DNA of 64,000 nucleotides from the NCBI GenBank assembly GCA_902779305.1, contig CACZBD010000013.1, positions 26,373-90,372 of the forward strand, given 5' to 3'. Numbering within the stretch: the stretch's first letter is position 1; each line of letters begins with the position of its first letter. Source of the DNA: an uncultured Lachnospiraceae bacterium (GTDB lineage: Bacteria > Bacillota > Clostridia > Lachnospirales > Lachnospiraceae). The position numbers were made by a program, and so were the translations under genes. Positions 1 to 9,046 of the stretch are shown here, one piece after another. The notes under the pieces were generated by a model that saw nothing but the letters and a program-made list of their open reading frames with translations, was not told the DNA's origin and did not search any database.

Positions 1-2
1 AG

Positions 3-794
3 ATTCAAATCCTTCTTACCAATATCTGTAAATATGTGGATGGCCATTTGGTCAGGGGCATTTGCTCCGATTCGGAAATTACGCGGCAATGGATCGATGA
101 TCTGAACCGGGAAGCCGGGTGCAACCGTTTCGGATTCATGTTGGATTCCGGCTATTTTAATATCTGCGGGCGTGATATGTATGAGGTATGCATCTCTCTC
201 GGCGACAGGATCAGGGCTGTAAACTTAAGAGATAACTCGGGGCGTGACGATGCTTCGCTGCTTCCGTTTACTGCGGCGGACTTTGGATCCAACAACACGG
301 ACTGGCTGAATCTGATCAGAGGACTCAGGGCAATTGATTTTGACGGAGAACTTGTGATCGAATTCGCGGATACCATGAGAGCACTGTCCCCGATGATCAG
401 ACCGACATTCTACCCGCTTGTAAAAGCAGTCGGCGACTACTTCAAATGGCAGATCGAGATCGAGAGTAACATCAAAAAATACAAAAAGATCGCCCTGTTC
501 GGTGCCGGAAATATGTGCCGGAATTATATGAAAAATTATGGAGAAAAATACAGGCCGCTCTATACCTGCGATAACAATTCCAAAATCTGGGGGACAGAGT
601 TTGAAGGGCTGACAGTCAATCCGCCCGAAAAACTGAAAGAACTTCCGGAAGACGCCGCGATCATCATCTGCAATGTCTATTATCGTGAGATCGAAGCGCA
701 GCTTCGCGAAATGGATATACAAAATCCAATCGAGTATTTTAACGATGAATATATGCCGACATTTTATTTTGACAGATTTAAGAGGGAGGACTAG
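3..794 (+). CDS. Sugar isomerase-like TIM barrel fused to a Rossmann-like domain (5' end outside window)
   Basis: The reading frame is open to the left edge, so the N-terminus is missing; a GTG at 36 is only an internal candidate start. The first ~130 visible residues match the end of a xylose-isomerase-like (AP endonuclease 2 family) TIM barrel and align with the next gene: both have a D-S/T-G strand, an R/H-D-N motif, LPF, and TDW followed by an IRALR-like helix. The downstream gene keeps the His ligands (DTGH, HIHD), while this one has DSGY and NLRD, so metal binding is probably lost. Residues ~145-250 form a second domain starting IALFGAGN, which looks like the NAD/acyl-sugar Rossmann fold of sugar O-acyltransferases (PglD type). 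The stop lies 2 bases before the next start, so they form an operon. A role in surface sugar synthesis is inferred from the neighbours. Confidence 0.6.
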   Translation: MQILLTNICKYVDGHLVRGICSDSEITRQWIDDLNREAGCNRFGFMLDSGYFNICGRDMYEVCISLGDRIRAVNLRDNSGRDDASLLPFTAADFGSNNTDWLNLIRGLRAIDFDGELVIEFADTMRALSPMIRPTFYPLVKAVGDYFKWQIEIESNIKKYKKIALFGAGNMCRNYMKNYGEKYRPLYTCDNNSKIWGTEFEGLTVNPPEKLKELPEDAAIIICNVYYREIEAQLREMDIQNPIEYFNDEYMPTFYFDRFKRED

Positions 795-796
795 GA

Positions 797-1744
797 ATGA
801 TTGAGATTGGTGTACAATCACAGAATATTGTCTATGATGAGAATCCCTCTGAAGGCTTTGAACGAATGAAAAGAGCAGGCTTTACATGCTGTGACTTCAG
901 CCTGAATGAGTATCTGCTCAACAAAGCTCTGTACCGCGGAGAACTGAATTCATTCTTTGATAATTCGGATTCCGAACTGGAGGCGCATTTTCGCCCGCAT
1001 AAAGAAGCGGCAGAAAACAACGGTATCAGAGTTCACCAGATGCATATGCCTTATCCTCTTTTTGTGCCGGAGACGAAACCGGAGCATAAGGACGTAAACA
1101 GATATCTATGGGACGTTGTGGCACCAAAGAGTCTGAAGGTCTGTGCGTTTTTTGACTGTAAATATATCGTTGTCCACGGCTTCAAACTTAAAAAGTATTA
1201 CGGGTCCGAGGCGGCTGAGTGGGCGGAAACCGAGCGCTTTTTTGAATATCTTGCACCCATGGCCAAAGAGATGGGGATCACGATGTGCATGGAGAACATT
1301 TACAACAATCTGGGGGGACATATTGTTGAAGGACCCGGGTGTGATGCGGCCAAAGCAACTGAGCGAATCGACAGGATCAATGACAAATACGGTGCGGAAG
1401 TGCTTGGATTCTGTTTTGATACAGGGCATGCCAATATCGCAGGGCTGGATCTGGAACGGTTTGTCAAGACGCTTGGCAGCAGGCTGAAGGTTCTTCATAT
1501 CCATGATAATGACGGGGAAAGAGATCTGCACCAACTCCCGTTTACATTTACAAAACTTCGGGAAAACAAACCGTCTACGGATTGGGAAGGATTTATCCGC
1601 GCACTGCGGTCCATCGGATTTGACCGGGTATTAAGTTTTGAAACGGCACCGGTTTTAAAATCGTTCCCGACGCCCCTGCGCGATGATGCATTACACATGA
1701 TCGCCCGGATCGGGCGGTACTTTGCGGATGAGTTGTCAAAATAA
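797..1744 (+). CDS. Sugar phosphate isomerase/epimerase (xylose isomerase-like TIM barrel)
   Basis: The protein has 315 residues, about the usual length for this family of sugar isomerases and epimerases, which bind a divalent metal inside a TIM barrel. Visible family features are a conserved Glu in CMENIY (~residue 168), DTGHANI (~214) and LHIHDND (~231), with FETAP near the end supplying the last metal-binding acid. It sits 2 bases after the preceding paralogue and before surface-sugar genes. The substrate cannot be predicted; a keto-sugar or inositol-type epimerisation feeding glycan synthesis is an inference. Confidence 0.75.
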   Translation: MIEIGVQSQNIVYDENPSEGFERMKRAGFTCCDFSLNEYLLNKALYRGELNSFFDNSDSELEAHFRPHKEAAENNGIRVHQMHMPYPLFVPETKPEHKDVNRYLWDVVAPKSLKVCAFFDCKYIVVHGFKLKKYYGSEAAEWAETERFFEYLAPMAKEMGITMCMENIYNNLGGHIVEGPGCDAAKATERIDRINDKYGAEVLGFCFDTGHANIAGLDLERFVKTLGSRLKVLHIHDNDGERDLHQLPFTFTKLRENKPSTDWEGFIRALRSIGFDRVLSFETAPVLKSFPTPLRDDALHMIARIGRYFADELSK

Positions 1745-1795
1745 CGGAAGATGCCATGATTTTGATATCATAAAAGACATGGAAGAGGATTACAC

Positions 1796-2521
1796 ATGAA
1801 CATCTGGGCACACAGGGGATGCAGTCAGAACTATCCCGAAAACACATTGCTTTCATTTGAAAAAGCTGCAGCGATCAAAGGTTTGTGCGGTATCGAACTG
1901 GACATCCAGCTGACTAAAGACGGACAGATGGTGGTCTGCCATGATGAAAAGGTGGACAGAACCACGAGCGGGATCGGATACATCAAGAATTATACGTTTT
2001 CCGAACTTCGAAATCTGGTAATCGGTGCAGCGGATGGGTCCGTGTGGAAAATTCCGACGATGGAAGAGGTTCTGGACCTTTTGAGAGAGCCTATGAAGAA
2101 TGGGCTGAAACTGAATATCGAACTGAAGAACAGTCTGGTGGATTATCCGGGTATGGAAGAAAAGATCGTGGAACTGATCCATGCAAGAGGCCTTCAGAAT
2201 CGTGTGGTTTATTCTTCCTTTTCCGCTAAATCCGTGGAAAAGATCCGTTCATTGGATGCGGACGCGGAAACCGGCATTCTGGATACGAAAGTTTCCGACT
2301 GTCTGTATAAACTTCGAGGAGGAACGGGAGCGAATGCCCTGCATCCTTACTGGAAGGGAATCGACCTGCCGCCGGAGGAACTGAAGGGATATACGGTTCG
2401 CGCATGGTTTTCGGGCCATTTATATCCTGAGAAACCAAATGGCAACCGCCTGGATCTTGCGGCTTTGGAGAAACAGGGCATTACGGATGTATTTCTGAAT
2501 GAGCCGGAAGCGTACCTGTAG
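1796..2521 (+). CDS. Glycerophosphodiester phosphodiesterase
   Basis: The 241-residue protein is a single GDPD domain without signal peptide, so it should act in the cytoplasm. It would hydrolyse glycerophosphodiesters to glycerol 3-phosphate and an alcohol. The catalytic signature is complete: HRG at residues 7-9, PENT at ~16, ELD at ~37 and CHDE at ~52 (catalytic His, metal-binding Glu/Asp, second His). The start has GAAGAGGA upstream. It follows the sugar isomerase by about 50 bases and may recycle teichoic-acid or lipid headgroups. Shorter bacterial GDPDs of 230-250 residues are normal. Confidence 0.85.
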   Translation: MNIWAHRGCSQNYPENTLLSFEKAAAIKGLCGIELDIQLTKDGQMVVCHDEKVDRTTSGIGYIKNYTFSELRNLVIGAADGSVWKIPTMEEVLDLLREPMKNGLKLNIELKNSLVDYPGMEEKIVELIHARGLQNRVVYSSFSAKSVEKIRSLDADAETGILDTKVSDCLYKLRGGTGANALHPYWKGIDLPPEELKGYTVRAWFSGHLYPEKPNGNRLDLAALEKQGITDVFLNEPEAYL

Positions 2522-2537
2522 AAAAGGTATGTAAGCC

Positions 2538-2587
2538 GGAACAGAAAATGGACCACTGACCCCGTCCCCAAGGGCTCATTTGGGGAT
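2538..2587. repeat. Dispersed repeat copy with ccccgtccccaaggg core
   Basis: This gap between two genes holds GGAACAGAAAATGGA (2538-2552) and CCCCGTCCCCAAGGG (2560-2574), followed by TTGGGG, which can pair with CCCCAA. The 15-base core recurs exactly at 13576-13590, where it is followed by the inverted form of the AGAAAATGG part. The GGAACAGAAAATGGA part recurs at 57761-57775. The pieces look like copies or relics of one small mobile or intergenic repeat. No transposase is near. Confidence 0.5.
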
Positions 2588-2635
2588 GATTTATGCGGGA
2601 GAATGGTATATGATGGTGAAGGGAAGGACCGGAAT

Positions 2636-3667
2636 ATGAAAATCGCGTTTTATGACACCAAAGAATATGATCAGAACTCATTTTTGAAGGCGAATGCCGA
2701 CGGAAGATATGAGTTTTGTTTTTTTGACACCAGGCTGACGAAGGAAACCTGCAGGCTTGCACAAGGGTGTGACGTGGTCTGCGTTTTTGTCAATGACGAG
2801 GTGACCGGAGAAGTGATCGACGAGCTGGTGAAAATGGGCATCAGGCTCATCGCCCTTCGCTGTGCAGGGTACAACAACGTGGATATCGAGTATGCGTACA
2901 AGCGGATCCACGTGGTCCGTGTGCCGGCCTATTCGCCCTATGCGGTCGCGGAACACGCCATGGCATTGCTTCTGACCTCGATCCGCAGGATCCACAAAGC
3001 ATATATCAGGACCCGTGATTTTAACTTCAGCCTTTCCAATCTGACGGGGTTTGATCTGCACGGCAAAACAGCCGGGGTGGTCGGCACCGGAAAGATCGGC
3101 AGGATCTTCATGGATATCTGCAAAGGCTTCGGGATGAACGTCATCGCTTACGATCCGTATCCGGTCGAAAACAGCGGGATCGCCTATGTCAGCCTCGACG
3201 AGCTGTTTGAAAAAAGCGATGTGATCTCTCTGCACTGCCCGCTGACGGCCGAGAACCGGCATCTGATCAATGCATCCTCGATCGCCAAGATGAAAAAGGG
3301 CGTGGTCTTGATCAATACTTCCCGCGGCGCGCTGATCGATGCGGAAGCGCTGCTGTCAGGGATCAAGGAGCGGCAGATCGGCGCCGCCTGTCTGGATGTT
3401 TACGAAGAGGAATCCAACGTCTTCTTCCATGATTTTTCCGGCCATATCGTGGATGATGACGTGCTTGCAAGACTGATCTCCATGCCGAATGTCATCGTGA
3501 CATCCCATCAGGCCTTTCTGACGGCGGAAGCGCTTGCCAACATCGCGGATACAACGCTTGAGAATATTGAAAACTTTTTCAGGGACGGGACCTGCAAGAA
3601 CGAGATCTGCTACAAATGTCCGCAGGTGAACACCTGCAGGCAGGAGCATAACGAGAAATGCTTTTAA
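2636..3667 (+). CDS. D-2-hydroxyacid dehydrogenase (D-lactate dehydrogenase-like)
   Basis: This NAD-dependent dehydrogenase of 343 residues would interconvert a 2-oxoacid (pyruvate-like) and a D-2-hydroxyacid in the cytoplasm. The NAD site is VGTGKIGRI (~residue 150); the catalytic Arg lies in NTSRGAL (~235), the Glu in the YEEESN stretch (~264) and the His in TSHQAF (~296). The Y-S-P-Y-A-V-A-E-H segment is typical of the D-LDH subgroup. I chose the ATG at 2636, preceded by AAGGGAAGGA; an in-frame ATG at 2603 lacks a site. Odd feature: the last ~20 residues contain four cysteines (CYKCP...C...C), which most D-LDHs lack and which could bind metal. Confidence 0.85.
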   Translation: MKIAFYDTKEYDQNSFLKANADGRYEFCFFDTRLTKETCRLAQGCDVVCVFVNDEVTGEVIDELVKMGIRLIALRCAGYNNVDIEYAYKRIHVVRVPAYSPYAVAEHAMALLLTSIRRIHKAYIRTRDFNFSLSNLTGFDLHGKTAGVVGTGKIGRIFMDICKGFGMNVIAYDPYPVENSGIAYVSLDELFEKSDVISLHCPLTAENRHLINASSIAKMKKGVVLINTSRGALIDAEALLSGIKERQIGAACLDVYEEESNVFFHDFSGHIVDDDVLARLISMPNVIVTSHQAFLTAEALANIADTTLENIENFFRDGTCKNEICYKCPQVNTCRQEHNEKCF

Positions 3668-3684
3668 GCCGGTAGAGAGGATCC

Positions 3685-5445
3685 ATGGAACTTTACGAAT
3701 TATATGTAAAAATCACAGCCCTTCTGAACGATCTGCAGGAAATGATCCTGTGGTTTCGCATGCAGAATTTTAACCGTGCGGAGCGCCTGTTTGCGGACTG
3801 GAGCAAACGGTACGGGATCGTGATCTCGCAACTTTCTGCACGGAAGGAAGAACTGAACGCAGTTTCCGCATTACAGGCCGGTGAAGGGGCATGTCTGATC
3901 GATGAGACACAGATCCTGACGCAGCTGCAGACGCTGATGAATGCGATGGAGCAGAAGGACTATGTGCTCATGGCGGATCTGATGCAGCTGCAGACCGTGA
4001 CGTTTTTGGAAGCGGTACAGAATACCATAAGAATGATGTTTTCAGACGCATCTTCCGGGGCGGTGCAAGCGCTTTCGGAAGAGGAATTTACGGATGTCAT
4101 GCTGCGTATGCAGGGCGCATCCTGTGAAACGGACGGGCGGATCTACCGGCTCGAGCCCACAAATTCCGGCGATCTTACCCTGTCCGTTACCGATGAAGAC
4201 GGAACCTTTTACCTGCACAGCAACGCAAACCCTGCTAATGAAGGCAATCTGTTTGCGCTGCAGTATTATGAAGAAAACAAACCCGCCTACGCGGTATACG
4301 GCTTGGGGCTCGGCTATCATGTCCTTGCACTTTGCAAACTGACCCGCGGTCTGGTTCCGGTCACAGTATATGAGAACGATGCCAATCTCATCGATCTGGC
4401 ACGCGAAGTGACGGATTTTGCGCCTTATGAGGGCGACAATTTAACGATCGTGCATGATCCGATGCTCACGCAGTTTGCGGAGGCAATCTCGCAAAACGGC
4501 AGTGCCATGGTGCAGCCGGCCATTCATTATCCTTCCGTCCGTCTGATCCGTGACCCGGGGCTGAAGAACCGCGTGATGCAGATCTTCGTGCAGGACAGTT
4601 CCGTGCGCAACCAGATCGGAGAGATGCTTGCAAACTTCCGCTACAACACCATGCACAGTGCAGGGCTTGTGGATTCGCTTTCCGTAAAAGTCAAGGGCCG
4701 CGATGTGATCCTCGTGGCAGCAGGGCCTTCGCTTGATGTCAATGTGGAGCTTTTGCGTCCGCTGATCGGGACAAAGGACGAAAACACGGATCCGGCTTTG
4801 TCCTGCGTATATACTGAAGAAAACCGACCGCTGGTCATATGCGTCGGTACCGCATTCCGGAAACTTCTTGCCATGGGGATGAAGCCTGACTATGTGGCTT
4901 TTCTGGATGCTTCGGTCCGGATCCGCGGACAGATCAACGGCGTGGAGGATGTGAAGGTGCCTGCCCTGATCGGGTCCACCGCCACTATGAAGATCACGAA
5001 AGACTATGCGGGGGAAAAATACCTCATCTGCCAGCAGGGATTTGACGCTTCGGAAACCTTTGCCAGAGAACACGGCGGAAGGATTTATGAAAGCGGCGGG
5101 TCGGTGACCACGATCGCGCTCGATGTTGCAAAACAGCTTGGCGCAAGAAGGATCATTGCGATCGGGCTGGATCTTGCGTATACCGGCATGAAACTTCATG
5201 CAAACGGCGCCGGAAACAGCAAGGTCTTAAGCGATACGGAAGGGCTGGTTCCGGTGACGAGCCTTGGCGGCGGCACAGTCTATACCACGCAGGCCATGCA
5301 GATGTATATTGAGTGGATCGAGGACTATCTGAAACGTCATGCGGATGACGGGACGGTCTTTATCGATGCGACAGAAGGCGGCGCAAGGATCAGGGGCATG
5401 CGGACCATGTCTTTGAAAGGCGCGTTGTTTCCGGAACAACTTTGA
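3685..5445 (+). CDS. Maf/MptE-like (DUF115) motility-associated glycosyltransferase family protein
   Basis: The 586-residue protein belongs to the group that includes Maf flagellin glycosyltransferases and the MptE-like pterin pyrophosphokinase fold. The family core begins around residue 335 with VILVAAGPSLD, followed by a CVGTAFRKLL segment and the GGSVTTIALDVAKQLGA and GLDLAYTG motifs. The N-terminal ~330 residues contain the usual Maf-N-like region. In flagellated bacteria such proteins transfer nonulosonic acids to flagellin. The next gene makes a CMP-activated acid sugar and a flagellar cap-like gene lies nearby, which fits that role. The donor and acceptor are inferred. RBS GAGAGGA precedes the ATG. 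Confidence 0.75.
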   Translation: MELYELYVKITALLNDLQEMILWFRMQNFNRAERLFADWSKRYGIVISQLSARKEELNAVSALQAGEGACLIDETQILTQLQTLMNAMEQKDYVLMADLMQLQTVTFLEAVQNTIRMMFSDASSGAVQALSEEEFTDVMLRMQGASCETDGRIYRLEPTNSGDLTLSVTDEDGTFYLHSNANPANEGNLFALQYYEENKPAYAVYGLGLGYHVLALCKLTRGLVPVTVYENDANLIDLAREVTDFAPYEGDNLTIVHDPMLTQFAEAISQNGSAMVQPAIHYPSVRLIRDPGLKNRVMQIFVQDSSVRNQIGEMLANFRYNTMHSAGLVDSLSVKVKGRDVILVAAGPSLDVNVELLRPLIGTKDENTDPALSCVYTEENRPLVICVGTAFRKLLAMGMKPDYVAFLDASVRIRGQINGVEDVKVPALIGSTATMKITKDYAGEKYLICQQGFDASETFAREHGGRIYESGGSVTTIALDVAKQLGARRIIAIGLDLAYTGMKLHANGAGNSKVLSDTEGLVPVTSLGGGTVYTTQAMQMYIEWIEDYLKRHADDGTVFIDATEGGARIRGMRTMSLKGALFPEQL

Positions 5446-5469
5446 TCATAAGAAAGCGGTGACAGATTT

Positions 5470-6540
5470 ATGAAAGACAACTCCATCTTGGCGATCATTC
5501 CCGCAAGAAGCGGCTCCAAGAGCGTGATCGACAAAAACATCCGTGAGATTGACGGCAAGCCGATGCTAGCCTATTCGATCGGTCATGCTAAACAGTCGAA
5601 GCATATCGGCCGCGTGATCTTAAGCACGGATTCCGAAAAATATGCGCAGATCGGGCGGGAGTACGGCGCTGAAGTGCCGTTCTTAAGACCTGCGGAGTAT
5701 GCGACGGACACGGCGCTTGATTTTGACGTATTTTATCATGCATTGACATGGCTGAAAGAACAGGAAGACTATGTGCCGGAGCTTGTCGTACAGCTTCGCC
5801 CGACCTATCCGGTAAGGAATGTTGACGACATTGACAATATGATCGAGCAGATGCTTGCGGATCCTTCGATCGATTCCATGCGCTGCATCGCGCCGGCCGG
5901 CGAAGTCGCGCATAAAATGTGGCTGCTCGGAGAAGACATGGCGCATGATCTGTCCGATCCGTCAAAAGGCTTTACGCCCCAGGCGGGAAAGGCTGTTCCG
6001 ATCCGCGCGCTGTTAACGGACATTCCGGAAGCCTACAACATGCCCCGTCAGCAGCTTCCGAGGGTCTATTACCAGAATGCCTGCATTGATGTGATCCGCT
6101 CGCATGTGATCCTTGAAGAAAGATCCATGTCCGGGAAAAACATACAGGGCTATGTCATGTCAGAGAATTATGACATTGATACAGAAGAGGAATTTAAGCG
6201 GGCTGAGGAACGGCTTAAGATCTTAAACGGCGGTAAACGCTTTGTATTTGACATTGACGGTGTGATCGCGGGATTTCGGAAAGGCCTTGATTATGACAGT
6301 GCCCCGCCGAATGAACCTGTGATCAAAGTCGTCAATAAGCTTTATGACCTTGGAAACGAGATCATATTGCATACGGCCAGAGGCTATGTGACCGGGATCG
6401 ACTGGTCGGAGCTTACCAGAAAGCAGATGGAAGACTGGGGCGTCAAATATCACGAACTGCATTTTGGCAAGCCGAATGCGGATTATTATGTGGATGACAA
6501 GTCTCTGGATCTGCAGAGGCTGCTGGATTATTTCGGTTAG
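5470..6540 (+). CDS. CMP-acyl-sugar cytidylyltransferase fused to HAD-like phosphatase domain
   Basis: Residues 1-~245 are an acylneuraminate-type cytidylyltransferase with the CTP-binding signature AIIPARSGSK (residues 8-17), RPAEYATDTA and QLRPTYP; it would activate a nonulosonic acid or related sugar with CMP. Residues ~256-356 form a second domain starting FVFDIDGVIAGF, with the DxDG nucleophile motif, a LHTARG motif and a YYVDDKS motif, typical of small HAD phosphatases. NeuA/PseF enzymes are usually ~230 residues, so this is a two-domain fusion at 356 residues; in the bacterial KDO and neuraminate pathways the phosphatase acts just before CMP transfer. It lies 24 bases after the Maf-like gene and 9 before glf. 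Confidence 0.8.
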   Translation: MKDNSILAIIPARSGSKSVIDKNIREIDGKPMLAYSIGHAKQSKHIGRVILSTDSEKYAQIGREYGAEVPFLRPAEYATDTALDFDVFYHALTWLKEQEDYVPELVVQLRPTYPVRNVDDIDNMIEQMLADPSIDSMRCIAPAGEVAHKMWLLGEDMAHDLSDPSKGFTPQAGKAVPIRALLTDIPEAYNMPRQQLPRVYYQNACIDVIRSHVILEERSMSGKNIQGYVMSENYDIDTEEEFKRAEERLKILNGGKRFVFDIDGVIAGFRKGLDYDSAPPNEPVIKVVNKLYDLGNEIILHTARGYVTGIDWSELTRKQMEDWGVKYHELHFGKPNADYYVDDKSLDLQRLLDYFG

Positions 6541-6549
6541 GAGAAGAGC

Positions 6550-7671
6550 ATGGCAGAGTTTGATTATCTGATCGTGGGCGCGGGTCTGTACGGTGCGGTA
6601 TTTGCGCATGAGATGCAGAAAAAAGGCAAAAAATGCCTGGTGGTCGATAAGAGAGGGCACATCGGCGGAAACGTGTATACGGAAGATGTGGAAGGCATCC
6701 AAGTACACCGCTACGGCGCGCATATTTTTCACACGAGCGACAAAGAGGTGTGGGACTATGTGAATGGTTTTGCGGAGTTCAACCGTTATACCAATTCGCC
6801 GGTTGCAAGATACAAAGATGAGCTCTATAACCTTCCTTTTAACATGAACACGTTTTATGCGCTCTGGGGCGTGAAGACGCCGGAGGAAGCAAGGGCAAAG
6901 ATCGAGGAGCAGAAAGCGGAGGCCGCTTTGCAAAAATCACGGGATGGGGGGCATGAGCCCGCAAATCTCGAGGAACAGGCGATCGCGCTGATCGGCAGGG
7001 ACATTTACGAAAAACTGGTCAAGGGCTATACCGAGAAGCAGTGGGGGAGAAGGGCGACCGAACTCCCGCCGTTTATCATCAAGCGTCTGCCCGTGCGGTT
7101 TACTTTTGACAATAACTATTTTAACGACAGGTATCAGGGGATCCCGATCGGCGGCTACACGGCCATGATCGAAAAGATGCTTGAAGGCAGTGAGGTCCGT
7201 TTGAATGTGGATTATCTGGAAAACAGGGCAGAACTGAACGCGCTTGCCGATCGTATCGTATACACCGGCATGATCGATGCGTTCTTTGATCACCGCTTCG
7301 GGTATCTGGAATACAGGTCGCTGCGTTTTGAGACGGAGATCCTGAATATGCCGAATTTCCAGGGCAATGCCGTTGTCAACTATACGGAATATGAGGTCCC
7401 TTACACGCGGATCATCGAGCATAAGCACTTTGAATTCGGCACACAGGACATGACGGTCATCACCAGAGAATATCCGGCCGCCTGGAAGCAGGGCGACGAG
7501 CCGTATTATCCGATGAATGATGAGAAGAACATGAAACTCTACGAAAAATACAGGGAGCTTGCCGAAAAAGAAGAGAGGGTGAAGTTCGGCGGCAGGCTCG
7601 GGGAATATAAGTATTACGATATGCACCAGGTGATCCGGCGTGCGCTCGATGATTCCTGTGCAGAAGCATGA
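6550..7671 (+). CDS. glf: UDP-galactopyranose mutase
   Basis: The 373-residue flavoenzyme converts UDP-galactopyranose to UDP-galactofuranose for surface glycans. The FAD-binding N-terminus reads DYLIVGAGLYGAVFA (residues 4-18), followed by the family segments GGNVYTED, YGAHIFHT and, around residue 160, KGYTEKQWG. The C-terminal region has the conserved NYTEYEVPYTRIIEHKHF stretch. Length is normal. It is the last gene of the sugar cluster and ends before a strong bidirectional terminator. Confidence 0.95.
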   Translation: MAEFDYLIVGAGLYGAVFAHEMQKKGKKCLVVDKRGHIGGNVYTEDVEGIQVHRYGAHIFHTSDKEVWDYVNGFAEFNRYTNSPVARYKDELYNLPFNMNTFYALWGVKTPEEARAKIEEQKAEAALQKSRDGGHEPANLEEQAIALIGRDIYEKLVKGYTEKQWGRRATELPPFIIKRLPVRFTFDNNYFNDRYQGIPIGGYTAMIEKMLEGSEVRLNVDYLENRAELNALADRIVYTGMIDAFFDHRFGYLEYRSLRFETEILNMPNFQGNAVVNYTEYEVPYTRIIEHKHFEFGTQDMTVITREYPAAWKQGDEPYYPMNDEKNMKLYEKYRELAEKEERVKFGGRLGEYKYYDMHQVIRRALDDSCAEA

Positions 7672-7713
7672 GCTGTTTCTTCTTATATAATATATACGGT
7701 ATATACTGGCATC

Positions 7714-7749
7714 AAAAAAGCTCATCCGGTTTCTCCGATGAGCTTTTTT
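7714..7749. terminator. Bidirectional intrinsic terminator
   Basis: A perfect 13-bp stem (aaaaaagctcatc / gatgagctttttt) encloses a 10-base loop, with A and T runs on both sides. It serves both glf on the plus strand and the FliD-like gene on the minus strand, whose stop codon overlaps its last bases. Confidence 0.9.
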
Positions 7750-9046
7750 AGCAGTAACTGGAAAACATCATGCCGCTGTAGTTGCTGGTGATATATGGTG
7801 TTGCGAAGTTCTTGCCCGGATTCTTGTAGGCCACCACGGTTTTTTCGGTGTAGGCCATCGGGTTCAGCGAGATCTGGTTGGTCTTGTTCAGGATGTTTCT
7901 TGCGAAACTCTGCATGGTCTTGAAACGCTCGCCCGCATCCTCTTCCTGCGCGGTCTGTGTCAGAAGACTCTTATCGAGTGTCATCCGTCCGTCTTCTGCG
8001 ATGTTGACGCCGATCGCTTCGAGTTCGTTTCCGTAGAGATTCGAGATGTTGCTCATCTCGCCGAGGAGCTTTCCGGTCTGCGGCTGCTTGTCCAGATAGG
8101 AAGCCGCTTTATTAAGGAAGGAATTGTATCCTTCGATCAGGTGCGTCACATTCTCGGTCAGGGATTCCACATCCGTCTTCAGACCGATGTTTACGGCTTC
8201 GCCTTCTTTGCTGATGCCGTTTAAGTGCAGCTCATAGGTCTTTTCAACGGTGAACTGGTTCGCATATGTCGAACGCTCCTCCCCATTTAATAGGAAGAGA
8301 GAGTTGCTGTTTTCCTGTGTGGTTTGGTTCAGCCCGAAATAATCAACCGCGCCGGTGGTCTTACTGGTCTTGTCATCGGATACGACAAAGAGCGGTTTGC
8401 CTTCGATATTGGAACCGGTCTCCACGCTTTCGAGTTTCAAAGCGATGCGTCCGTTTTCTTCAACGACGGAAGCTTCCAGACCGATGTTGGATTTATTGAC
8501 CAGACGCGCCAGCTTTTCTTCGATGCTGCGGTTCGTGTCATTTTCGTTGATGTTGAACTGGAACTCGTAATCGAGGTCTCTTGAGCGTATATCAAAGGAA
8601 TAGGTATCCGGTCTTAACCCCATTTCATTCGGAGGTAAGAAGTTACCAGTGTTCTGCTGCGTTGTTGCCAGCTTCTTCACTTCGATGTCGATGTTGGGCG
8701 CAGAATCCTCTTCGCCGACCTCACCGATGTAACTTGCGGTGGCTACATCCGGATTGCTGGAGGAAACGGACTTCTTGGAAAGAAGTTCATCACCGTCCAC
8801 GGAAAGAGAAGAGATCACGTTCTTCAGTTCCCGGCTTCCCTCTTTAATGCCCACAGCAAATTCTTTTGCTTCATCGCTGTTATCAAGCAAAAACAGAGGT
8901 GACTCTTTATTCATTTTAACAATGGAATTATAGACGCCGCGAAGTTCGCTCTTCTTATGCGTATCGTAACGGGAATTGGTCCCGTTCGGCGCATACGTCG
9001 TCATGAAATGGTTATATACGGTATTCAGAGCAGTGATGTCTGCCAT
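7748..9046 (-). CDS. FliD-like flagellar cap / hook-associated protein 2 homologue
   Basis: The 432-residue protein has no signal peptide. The middle part (IDIEVKKLATTQQNTG, YSFDIRSRDLDYEFQFNI) resembles the FliD N-terminal hook-associated repeats, and the C-terminal half contains LIEGYNSFLNKA and the FliD_C signature IGVNIAEDGRMTLDKSLL (~residue 355). FliD caps the growing flagellar filament. It is short for FliD and its N-terminus is not the usual one, so it may be a second, variant cap or a FliD-derived protein. The start has AAAGGAGGGG six bases upstream. It stands alone on the minus strand beside the glycosylation cluster. Confidence 0.65.
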   Translation of the reverse strand: MADITALNTVYNHFMTTYAPNGTNSRYDTHKKSELRGVYNSIVKMNKESPLFLLDNSDEAKEFAVGIKEGSRELKNVISSLSVDGDELLSKKSVSSSNPDVATASYIGEVGEEDSAPNIDIEVKKLATTQQNTGNFLPPNEMGLRPDTYSFDIRSRDLDYEFQFNINENDTNRSIEEKLARLVNKSNIGLEASVVEENGRIALKLESVETGSNIEGKPLFVVSDDKTSKTTGAVDYFGLNQTTQENSNSLFLLNGEERSTYANQFTVEKTYELHLNGISKEGEAVNIGLKTDVESLTENVTHLIEGYNSFLNKAASYLDKQPQTGKLLGEMSNISNLYGNELEAIGVNIAEDGRMTLDKSLLTQTAQEEDAGERFKTMQSFARNILNKTNQISLNPMAYTEKTVVAYKNPGKNFATPYITSNYSGMMFSSYC

